A stretch of 45,266 nucleotides of DNA from Mycobacterium intermedium (lineage in GTDB: Bacteria > Actinomycetota > Actinomycetes > Mycobacteriales > Mycobacteriaceae), in assembly GCF_002086275.1 (NCBI RefSeq), contig NZ_MVHT01000052.1, positions 1 to 45,266 on the forward strand, read 5' to 3'. The position numbers and the translations under genes were made by a program. How positions within the stretch are numbered: the stretch's first letter is position 1; each line of letters begins with the position of its first letter. The notes beneath the pieces were generated by a model, which was not told where the DNA came from, searched no databases, and saw only the letters and a list, made by a program, of their open reading frames with translations. Shown piece after piece: positions 1-9,700 of the stretch.

Positions 1-2
1 TC

Positions 3-83
3 CTCGTCGTACCTCTTCGCCATGATGCGAACAACCTTCCCTCGAAAGAAGGTGTGCATCAAACCCGGGGTGGTTCACCATAG
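3..83 (+). CDS. C-terminal tail of an upstream gene, probably the missing KS/AT partner
   Basis: A reading frame open from the window edge ends with TAG at 81-83. The G of that stop is the first base of the GTG start of the next gene, a layout typical of translationally coupled operon genes. Only 26 codons are visible and they carry no recognisable motif. The next two proteins lack the condensing ketosynthase plus acyltransferase normally found at the front of a Pfa synthase. I therefore infer that this tail belongs to that partner. Another frame also stays open from the edge to 228, so the assignment is uncertain. Confidence 0.35.
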   Translation, partial: LVVPLRHDANNLPSKEGVHQTRGGSP

Positions 84-3000
84 TGAAGTCATCGGAATCA
101 ATCGCACCTGTCGCCCACGTCAACGGGATAGCATCTTCGGCCTCCACGCCACCTCCGGTAACCCGGACCGTCGCGCCGGTGATGCATTCGAAATCAAATC
201 CGGCTGCGCTCAACGGCAATGTTGCTAGCCCGCGTCCGTCTGCCACGGCGACCCTTCCTGCTGCCTCCGTTGAACCCACTGAACCTGCCCGGGGTGTGCT
301 CACCCTGGATGCGGGCGTGGTGACCGAGATAGCCGCGGCGTTAGCCAACCTGCAGAAGGCCATCGGACATCTTCAGGAACTCGTCCAAGGTGGATTATCC
401 CAGGCTGCGGTAGCTTCATCTCCAGCCGCGGTTCCCAGCACCAACGGCCACGGGGGGTCGACAATTACTGTGCCGCAGAAGGTTTCGATTGCCAGCAATG
501 GTGCATCGGTAATGCCTGCGCCACCGGTCAGCACACCGGTGCCGCCGGTGGTTCCGGTTGCCAGTAATGGTGCTTCGGTAATGCCTGCGCCGCCACCGGT
601 CGTCGCACCCGTGCCGCCAGCGGTCATGCCCGCGCCGGCGGCGGTGATGCCCGCTCCGCCGGCGGCTGCGCGTGCCGTTGAGGATTCGCTTGCGCCGCTG
701 GCCAAGACGCCTGCCCCGCAGGTTGCTGCTCCTGCACCGCCAGTGGCGACGCCATCGTGTGACAGTCCGGAGTTGGTTGGGCAGATGTTGGCTGTGGTGT
801 CGGAGAAGACGGGCTATCCGGTCGAGATGTTGGATTTGTCGATGGCGTTGGAGTCTGACCTGGGCATCGATTCGATCAAGCGGGTTGAGATTTTGTCTGC
901 GGTGCAGGAGCGGATGCCCGGTTTGCCGGAGGTAGATACCGCGACGATGGGCGGCTTGGTGACGTTGCAGGAAATCATCGACTACCTGCATGGGTTGACC
1001 GCATCGGCAACACCTGTACCGCCGGTGGTTCCGGCCTCTACTAATGGCGCGTCGGCGATGCCTGTCCCGGCGCCTGCCGCGCCGTCGGCTGACAACGCGG
1101 AGTTGGTTGGGCAGATGTTGGCTGTGGTGTCGGAGAAGACGGGCTATCCGGTCGAGATGTTGGATTTGTCGATGGCGTTGGAGTCTGACCTGGGCATCGA
1201 TTCGATCAAGCGGGTTGAGATTTTGTCTGCGGTGCAGGAGCGGATGCCCGGTTTGCCGGAGGTAGATACCGCGACGATGGGCGGCTTGGTGACGTTGCAG
1301 GAAATCATCGACTACCTGCATGGGTTGACTGTGACGGTTCCGAAAGGCAGTCCACCGGTTCCAGCACATCCGCCCACTCCCAACGACATCCGGGTCGGTG
1401 AGCGCCTCCCTTTTGAGTTAGCCGGAGCAGCGATCGCCCGCTACGTGGTACGCGCAGTCGCTGCTCCGGCCAGCGGGATGGGGATGCCAGGCCTGCATGA
1501 CGTCGCGGAAGTTCAGATTGTCGCGACCCAGGACGCTACGGAAGAAATTGGCCATGCATTGGCGGCAAAGTTGCGCGGTCAAGGCGTTGCAGCCACAGTG
1601 GTGGCCCAACCCAGCGCGAACGCCGAGGCGGTGATCCACCTCGGGGGGCTGCAGCGGACGGCAACCCGTGAAGATGCGTTGAACATCAACCGGACCGTCT
1701 TTGCAGACGCGTTGCGCATTGCTGGCGCATACCAGGAACGTGGCGGAGTCTTCATCACCGTCCAGGACACAGGCGGCACGTTCGGATTGCTCACCGAGCC
1801 GGGTCCGCGCGCGTGGGTCGCCGGCATCGCCGCCCTCGCCAAGACCGCCGCACAAGAGTGGCCCAAAGCTCAGGTCAAGGCGATCGACATCGCATTCGAG
1901 CAGCAATCTCCGATTGCCGTAGCCGAACACATCGCTCAAGAGATACTTGCCGGCGGCGTTGAACTGGAAGTGGGTCTGGGAGGCACCTACGGCCGGGTTA
2001 CCGTCGTCGCAGACCCAAGGCCGGTGAGCACCCGCACGCGGCGTGTTGGCCGAAGTGACGTGATCGTCGTGTCGGGTGGCGGTCGGGGTGTGACCGCAGC
2101 TTCGTTGATCGCCCTAGCCAAGGAAACTCAGGCCAGTTTCGTCTTGATAGGGCGTACCGAACTCAACGACGAACCAGCCATTGTCCAGGGCGTCACCACC
2201 GAAGCCGAAATGAAACGGGCGGTATTGAATGATGCTGTGGCCCATGGGGTTAAGCTCACCCCAAGGCAATTGGAACAACAGGTGCAGCGTATCCTGGCCG
2301 ATCGCGAGGTGCGCGCGACCCTAGCCGCCCTGACCGCCGCCGGCTCCCGGGTCCGCTATGCCGCGGTTGATGTACGTAACGTGCCCCAACTCGATGCGCT
2401 TCTCGATGACGTGCGAGCCAATTTTGGGCCTATCACAGGTATGGTCCACGGTGCTGGTGTGTTGGCCGATGCGCCTTTGCACCGAAAGACGCTGGACGGA
2501 TTCGATCGTGTCTTCCGGACAAAAGTTGACGGTCTTGGTGCGTTGCTGGACGCGACTGCCACCGATGCGCTGAAGTTCATCTGCCTGTTTTCGTCTGTCG
2601 CTGCGCGTACCGGAAATATCGGACAAAGCGATTACGCCATGGCCAACGAAGTACTCAACAAAGTCGCGTTGGCAGAGCAGGCTCGTCGCGGGCCATCCTG
2701 TCTTGTCAGGGCATTGGGATGGGGTCCATGGGATTCCGGCATGGTCACGCCGAATCTCAAGGCGTTGTTCGAATCGCGTGGTGTTACTTTGATCGCCCTT
2801 GCAGACGGGGCACGGGCATTTGTCTCAGATGTACTGGATGGCGAGATCGACAATCCCGAAGTGACCCTGGGACAGGGCATAGTTGCCGGGCTGCCAACTC
2901 ATCCGATAACTGCCGAAGGGCGATCCGCACGCGTGCTGGCACATGTCACACGGCAGCGTCAGTTGCTCGATCATCGAATTCAGGGCAACGTCGTTCTTCC

Positions 3001-3703
3001 GATCGTGCAAGCTCTCGAGTGGATGGTGCGGCTGAGCGAGGCCTGCCAGCCGGGGCTGCGCATGGTTCGTGTTGTCGACCTCCAAGTGCTGCGTGGCGTG
3101 ACATTGCACCATTTCGAGCAGCATGGGGACTCGATGCTGCTGCGGTGCGTACCCGCGCAGGATCGGCCGGATCGACTGACGTGCGGCCTGTTCGACAGCT
3201 CAGGATCGAAGCGCTACTACTCCGCAGCGGTCGAAATGGGTTCCGAATTGCCTAACCTACCGACCCTGTCAATGCCACCAGTCAGCGGTGAGCAGCTGGA
3301 CGATGACAGCTACTACGGGTCGGGCCTGCTCTTCCACGGCCCGGCATTTCGGGTCGTGGACAGCATGGTCTGTGGCGATTCGACAGCTACGGCATCCCTG
3401 TCGGGGCTGACCACGGTGGGTTGGCAGGGCGAAGGTTGGGCTACCGATCCTGCGGCGCTAGACGGTTGTCTCCAACTGGCATTGGTGTGGAGCTTTCACC
3501 GGATAGGCCGCCACGTGTTGCCAATGAAGATAGGTGAGTTCATGCGCTACCTGGCCGGCGCCCTGCCCGGCACGCTGCGGTGCGAACTGTCCAACGGCGA
3601 CGCGAGTGGCAACCGAGCCGTGTGTGACCTCGACCTGGTGAACTCGGAGAATCGCGTGGTTGCCAGCTTTAAACGACTCGAGATGTACCCCTACGGCGGT
3701 TAA
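83..3703 (+). CDS. PfaA-like polyunsaturated fatty acid synthase subunit, ACP-ACP-KR-DH
   Basis: Multidomain subunit of a Pfa-type iterative fatty acid/polyketide synthase, 1206 residues from a GTG start. Residues 1-229 are a flexible Ala/Pro-rich region with a short predicted helix near 75-100. Two acyl carrier domains follow (about 229-306 and 339-416), each with the Pfa-type GIDSIKR motif; the phosphopantetheine serines are Ser264 and Ser374. A structural segment precedes a ketoreductase with the SGGGRG nucleotide loop near 663 and catalytic Ser838 and Tyr851 (QSDYAMAN). The C-terminus is a hotdog dehydratase with His964 in an HX3GX4P motif and Asp1127 (LDGCLQ). Order and motifs match the rear half of PfaA/Pfa2, but the KS and malonyltransferase that usually precede the ACPs are absent. 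They are presumably in the upstream gene. The two ACP regions are identical at DNA level. The next gene starts 23 bp downstream. Confidence 0.9.
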   Translation: MKSSESIAPVAHVNGIASSASTPPPVTRTVAPVMHSKSNPAALNGNVASPRPSATATLPAASVEPTEPARGVLTLDAGVVTEIAAALANLQKAIGHLQELVQGGLSQAAVASSPAAVPSTNGHGGSTITVPQKVSIASNGASVMPAPPVSTPVPPVVPVASNGASVMPAPPPVVAPVPPAVMPAPAAVMPAPPAAARAVEDSLAPLAKTPAPQVAAPAPPVATPSCDSPELVGQMLAVVSEKTGYPVEMLDLSMALESDLGIDSIKRVEILSAVQERMPGLPEVDTATMGGLVTLQEIIDYLHGLTASATPVPPVVPASTNGASAMPVPAPAAPSADNAELVGQMLAVVSEKTGYPVEMLDLSMALESDLGIDSIKRVEILSAVQERMPGLPEVDTATMGGLVTLQEIIDYLHGLTVTVPKGSPPVPAHPPTPNDIRVGERLPFELAGAAIARYVVRAVAAPASGMGMPGLHDVAEVQIVATQDATEEIGHALAAKLRGQGVAATVVAQPSANAEAVIHLGGLQRTATREDALNINRTVFADALRIAGAYQERGGVFITVQDTGGTFGLLTEPGPRAWVAGIAALAKTAAQEWPKAQVKAIDIAFEQQSPIAVAEHIAQEILAGGVELEVGLGGTYGRVTVVADPRPVSTRTRRVGRSDVIVVSGGGRGVTAASLIALAKETQASFVLIGRTELNDEPAIVQGVTTEAEMKRAVLNDAVAHGVKLTPRQLEQQVQRILADREVRATLAALTAAGSRVRYAAVDVRNVPQLDALLDDVRANFGPITGMVHGAGVLADAPLHRKTLDGFDRVFRTKVDGLGALLDATATDALKFICLFSSVAARTGNIGQSDYAMANEVLNKVALAEQARRGPSCLVRALGWGPWDSGMVTPNLKALFESRGVTLIALADGARAFVSDVLDGEIDNPEVTLGQGIVAGLPTHPITAEGRSARVLAHVTRQRQLLDHRIQGNVVLPIVQALEWMVRLSEACQPGLRMVRVVDLQVLRGVTLHHFEQHGDSMLLRCVPAQDRPDRLTCGLFDSSGSKRYYSAAVEMGSELPNLPTLSMPPVSGEQLDDDSYYGSGLLFHGPAFRVVDSMVCGDSTATASLSGLTTVGWQGEGWATDPAALDGCLQLALVWSFHRIGRHVLPMKIGEFMRYLAGALPGTLRCELSNGDASGNRAVCDLDLVNSENRVVASFKRLEMYPYGG
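768..999 (+). repeat. Copy 1 of a perfect 232-bp direct repeat (ACP 1)
   Basis: Bases 768-999 and 1098-1329 are identical at every position, with an offset of 330 bp. Each copy encodes one complete acyl carrier domain. The sequence diverges immediately outside. The third base of codons is also identical, which points to recent duplication or ongoing gene conversion rather than selection on the protein alone. Confidence 0.97.
1098..1329 (+). repeat. Copy 2 of a perfect 232-bp direct repeat (ACP 2)
   Basis: Second member of the pair described at 768-999. The linker before it repeats the NGAS-MP-Pro/Ala pattern that is also seen twice before ACP 1, so the duplicated unit may be linker plus ACP (330 bp), with the linker part free to drift. 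Confidence 0.97.
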
Positions 3704-3726
3704 ATCAATGATGTCGTGGAGTCATC

Positions 3727-6700
3727 GTGAAGTTTGAGCCGATTGCGATAGTCGGCCAGGGCTGCGTCCTGCCCGGTGGCCTGAGCCCCGACGAGTTGTG
3801 GACGACAGTGATCGAGGGGCGTGATGTGCTCGGCCCACCGCAGCCCGACGATTGGCGCATCGCGGCGCCGAAGGTCGTACAAGACGGGAAGAACGGCTCT
3901 ACCCTCGACCACACTTGGTCTGCCCGCGGCGGATATGTACGAGGCTTCGACGAGATATTCGATGCTCACGGACTCCTCGTCGGGCCGGACTCGTTCAACG
4001 GGCTCGATCCGCTATTCCTGTGGGTCGTCGAGGCCGGCCGACAAGCTCTTGAAAGCGCCGGTTGGCGCATCGGGGGAGCGCCGGGCTGCACCGGGGTGAT
4101 CCTTGGCAACCTGACCTTCCCGACGAGGACGCTGGTTGACCTAGCTGAAAACTTCTGGCGCGGGACCGAATACAAGATCGACTGGCGCAATCGTTTTATG
4201 TCCGCGCAACCAGCCCATCTTCTTGCCAACGCACTTGGCTTGACTGGCGGTGCGACAGCTATCGAGGCCGGATGCGCTTCCTCCTTGTATGCAATCAAGC
4301 TGGCATGCGATCGCCTTCACGACCGCACCGCGGACGTCATGCTTGCGGGGGGCGTCAACGGCGCCAGCGACCTTTTGATCCACGTATTCTTCACCGCACT
4401 ACACGCGCTGAGTCGTTCCGGCCGATCACGGCCCTTTGACAGCAGTGGCGATGGAGTTGTCCCTGCCGAAGGAGCGGCCATTCTGGCGCTCAGGAGGTTA
4501 GAAGACGCGGTGGCCGAAGGCAACCCCATACTTGGCGTGATTCGCGGAATAGGCCTTAGCAACGACGGTCGTGGCCGCGGTCTGCTGGTGCCCTTCCAGA
4601 AAGGTCAAGAGCGGGCGATGCGGCTCGCTTATGCAATGGCCGAGCTTGAACCGCAGGATATCTCGTTCATAGAGTGCCATGCCACGGGTACCCCTCGTGG
4701 TGATCTCACGGAACTGACGAGCATGTCGAGCATCTTCGCCGGCACGACGGATATCCCCATCGGGTCACTCAAATCGAATCTGGGACATACCATCACGGCA
4801 AGCGGAGCCGCGGGCATCATCAAAGTACTCGCGGCAATGCGTGCCGGTATCCGCCCGCCGACGCTGCATGTCACGGATCCGCTGCCGTTTATCGCAGATT
4901 CCCCGTTCCGTGTGCTCACCGAGGCCGAGTCTTGGGCATGTGATGGACCGCGCCGTGCCGCGATCAGCAACTTCGGTTTCGGTGGCAACAACGCCCACCT
5001 CCTCCTCGAAGAATGGGTCGAGCCTGCCAGCACGGGCAACATCCTTTCAGGCTCGCCGATCGCCCGCCCTCAAATCGACGATGACATCGCGATCGTGGGG
5101 CTCAGCCTGCTAGTCGGTGATGGGCACAACACTGCGTCGGTCGCTGAACATCTGAAGTCTGGTCGGTCGATCGTTACCGACGACAATGGCATGCTCCGCG
5201 CGCGGATGGCCGAAATTCATCTCGACCTTAGGCAAGCGAGTTTCCCCCCGTGCGATCTCAATCAGGCCCAGGCACAACAACTTGCCCTGCTCAGCGCCGC
5301 TCTCGATATCGACGAGCTGATCAGAGAGCTACCTCCGGAACGGACGAGCGTCGTCGTCGGGATGGGTTGCGATACCTCGGCGACACGATCCGAGATTCGA
5401 GTGCGGTTGGCTGCCGAGATCGACGACCCCCAGCAGTTGGCACTCGCCCGCGACAATGTGGCACCACCTGGTACCGCTGCCAGTGTGGTCGGTGCGATAC
5501 CTAACATCGTGGCCAACCGCCTGAATAGCCAGTTCGACCTAGCTGGGCCGAGTTTCACGGTGTACAGGGAAGAACTGTCCGGCATCACAGCTCTCAAGAT
5601 GGCCGCACGTGCATTGCAACGGGGTGAAGTCGACGCTGCGGTTGTCGGTGCGGTGGATCTCAGCTGCGAACCGATACATGAAGAGGCCGCACGTGTGCTG
5701 CTCGGGACGGACCAGCAGATACCGGGCGATGCGGCCGTCGTAATGGTGGTCAAACGTGCCGCAGACGCACGTCGCGACGGCGATCGCATTCTTGCCACCC
5801 TCCCGGCAGACCATGAACCACATGGCGATTGTGTCCACTTGGGCACCGCGCCTGGCGCATCGAACCTTTCGGCCCTGCTTGGGCATTCCCACGCAGCGTC
5901 GGGATTGCTTCACGTCGCGGCGGGGGTGCTATACGGGCTCCTGAACGTTCGGCCGGATGGCGCGCCGTGGACATCTCAACAGCGGATGGTTGTCGTCGCG
6001 CTCCGCGCGCTCGGTGGCCAGAACGAACAAATCGTACTTGTGCCACCACCTGCCGACCGTCGGGAAATCGATGCTCGCGCTGGCCTATTCGCCCCGCCCC
6101 GATCCCGAGCCGGGACACCCTCCTGGCAGCAGTTCCTCGCCCACCTGCCCAATGTTCAATTACCCGCGCCCACCCAGCAATTGGAGGAGCCGATGACAAC
6201 ACGCCTCCCAGTCCCGCCGCCCCTGCCCAAAGCCCAAGAGGCAGAGCGACGGGTGCCGCTGGGCGCGGCGCTGATCGCTGTGACCCCGGTCGACACCCTG
6301 ACGGTAGTGCCCGGGGATGATGTGCGCTCGCATGATGTGACTGACTCGCCGGAGGCTCTGCCGCCGCTTCAGAAGGCATTGGCTAAGAACAGAGCTGACG
6401 AGGAAATGGCTGGCGGGGCGGGGGAGTCGATCCAGCCATGCCGGGCCGCCGCGGACGACCTGCCAGAACCGACGGCCAAGCGCGCGCCGGTAGGTCTGAC
6501 ACTGGGCAAAGACGGCCTGCTGGTGCACGCATCGGGCAGAATCTCCGATGTCTTCGGCCCGAAGTTCAAGGTCCAAGACGACTACCATCGACAGGTTCGG
6601 ATGCCGGCGCCTCCAATGCTGCTCGCAGATCGCGTGCTGGGCATCGATGCGGAACCCGGCAAGCTCGATACCGGAGTCTTGTGGACCGAAACCGACGTTA

Positions 6701-9700
6701 CCGCCGACGGATGGTGGCGCCATCAGGGCCGCATGCCGGCTGGAATCATGATCGAAAGCGGCCAAGCCGATCTTATGCTGATCTCCTGGATGGGAATTGA
6801 TTTCGCCAACAAAGGCGATCGGGTGTATCGCCTGTTGGGCTTCGAAGTGACCTTCCTCGGTGGCTTACCAGAGATCGGTGACACTCTCCGATTCGACATC
6901 CACGTGGACGGCCATGCGCGTCAGGGCGACATTCGCATGTTCTTCTTCCACTACGACTGCACGGTCAACGGAGTCGAGCGGATGCTCTTGCGTAACGGCC
7001 AGGCCGGATTCTTCTCCGATGAGGAGTTGGCGGCATCGCGTGGGATTCTCTGGCGCCCCGAGGATGAGACTGTCAGCGGCCCCATGGATTCGACGCCGTC
7101 AAGAACATCGCGCACCTCGTTGGATCGAGCCGACCTTGAGGCGTTGGCCGCAGGCAAGGTTTGGCAGACATTCGGACACGGCTTTGAGCGCGCGGCAAGC
7201 CACACCCGCACGCCGTGCATTGCGGGCGGCGACATGCTGTTGCTCGACGCCGTGACCAACCTGGATTTCGCGGGCGGTCCTTGGGGCCGAGGTTATCTGC
7301 GGGCCGTTTCGCAGGTGGCTCCCGAAGACTGGTACTTCACAGGTCATTTCAAGAACGATCCATGCATGCCCGGCACGCTCATGTTCGAGGCGACGCTACA
7401 GACAATGGCCATATACATGATGGCTCTCGGGATGAGCATAGAGTTCGACGGCTGGCGCTTTGAACCCGTGCCGTACGAGACCTATAAGATGCGGTGCCGC
7501 GGCCAGGTCACGCCGCAGTCCCGAGAGTTGGTCTACGAAGTGTTCGTGCGGGAGGTCATCGCCGGACCGGAGCCCACCCTCTTCGCCGATCTGCTATGCA
7601 CCGTCGACGGACTTCCGGCCTTCCACTGCCGTCGTATGGGGCTCAGACTCTCACCAGGGTGGCTGATGGACCTCGGCGCAAAAGAGCTTGAGGGACATAC
7701 CGAAACATCCACCGTCGCCGAAGCGGACGGCTTCCGGTTTGACTACCGCGCGCTGCTCTCCAGCGCCATCGGCAAGCAATCCGAGGCTTTCGGCCCCCTC
7801 TATCAGAAGTTCGACACACACCGAAGGATGCCCAGACTGCCAGGGCCGCCTTACCACTTCGTGTCTCGAGTCACCGAGTTGGTCGGCGACATCGGTGTTG
7901 TGCAGTCAGGCACCGAAATGGTCGTCGAGTACGACGTGCCCAGCGACGCCTGGTTTTTCGGCGCGAACGGGACGGCAACCATGCCGAACGCGGTCCTTAT
8001 GGAGGTCGCGCTGCAACCCTGCGGCTTTCTTGCCAACTACATCGGCTGCCCACTGGACTACGCTGATGACGTCTACTTTCGCAACCTCGACGGGACGGGG
8101 CAGCAGCACCGGCTGATCACACCTTCGACCGGGACGTTGCGGACTAGGGTCAAAACGAAGAAGGTCGCTAAGGCGACCGGAGTCACCATCGTAGGCTTCA
8201 GCGGCGAGATCCACGCCGGAGCCGAACTCGTCTACACCTTCGAGACCGTTTTCGGGTACTTCGGCCGCGAAGCGCTGCAGCGGCAGGTCGGGCTCCCGGT
8301 TACCGACGAGCAACGCCGCCTGCTGGAGCTTCCGTGCAGCGCTCAGGTTGTCGACTTGCACGACGGTCCGCTGGAGTTCTTTGGTCCAGGAGCGCGGCTG
8401 GCCGAGTCGGAGCTGCTGATGATCGACCGGGTGACGGGCCGTTGGCCAACCGGCGGCACCGCCGGACTCGGTCGGTGGCGTGCCGTCACGGACATCGACC
8501 CTGCAGCGTGGTTCTTCAAAGCCCACTTCTACCAAGATCCGGTCCAACCTGGATCGCTTGGCATCGAAATGTTGCTCCAACTCTTGCAGTTCGCGATGCT
8601 CGACCTCGGGCTTGGCAAGGAAGCCGGACCGTTAGCGCGTTTTGAGCCGGTGGCCCTGCGTGAAGCGATCACGTGGAAGTATCGCGGTCAGGTTGTGCCC
8701 ACCAATAAGCAGATCACGTCGGAGTTGGAGATCACCCGTATCGCGCGCGACGACAACGGCATTCTGGCCGTGGCCGATGCCTATTTGTGGGTTGATGGAA
8801 AGCGGATTTACAGTGCGACCAACCTCGCCATGCGCATCACCAGTAATGCGCAGGAGGGTCAATCGCGGCTTGCCGTCGGCCTGACCGCCACCACCTCCGA
8901 GACCGCCACGGTAACGATCGAAAAGACCATTGATCCCGCCCGCGACACATGGATCACCGATCACTGTCCGACATTCGTAATCCCATGTCTGCCAATGATG
9001 TCGGTGGTAGACCTGTTCGCGCAGGCAGGCAGCCAGGCCGCCGGCGCCGCCAAAGTAGTCGAGATCGCCGACGTGGAGCTAGTTCGTTGGATCACGGTCG
9101 ACTCGCCAAAGCGGCTGCGGGTGATAGTCGAGCCGGTCGAGAGGGGAAGCTTCAGAGCCCGCTTGGAGGTATGGCGAGATGCGCCGCGCGCAGGGCTGTC
9201 GCGCTGGGAGACGCACGCCCACGCCACTATCGTGACGGCAGACCACTACACAGGTGCACCGGCACCACCGGCTCCGCTGGACGGCTCGACGCCTTTCGCC
9301 AGCCCGTACGACGGCACGGTCTTTCACGGGCCCGCGTTCGCATCGCTGATGGACGGGGCTCGGATTGGCCGCAACGGCTCATCCGGGACACTCGCGGTCG
9401 ATCGGTGCGCAGTTCCTGTGGGGCAGGTGCAGCCGGGGCTTCTCGACGGAGCGCTGCACATCGTTCCCCATACCGCAATGAGTGTTTGGGCCACCGACCA
9501 GGCGGATGTCGAGTCCTATCGAGAGGTCAAGGACCCTGATGCAGGGTTTCCGCGTCGTGTGGTCTGGGCGCGCTTCTACAGTGATGTTCCCGTCGCGGGG
9601 ACGGTAGATGTGGAAGCCCGATTCGTCGGATTTGACGACGCCGACTGCCGCATGCCGGTTATAGACCTGTGGCTCAGCGTCGCAGGCACTGCTTGGGCGC

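Noticed and set aside
416..1369. Long antisense open frame of 317 codons across the ACP region
   Set aside because: It is the mirror of repeated, G/C-biased ACP and linker codons; the protein is Arg/His-rich without any family motif.
6060..6520. Acyltransferase domain between CLF and first DH, as in some Pfa3 proteins
   Set aside because: The region is a Pro/Ala/charged linker without a GHSxG motif.
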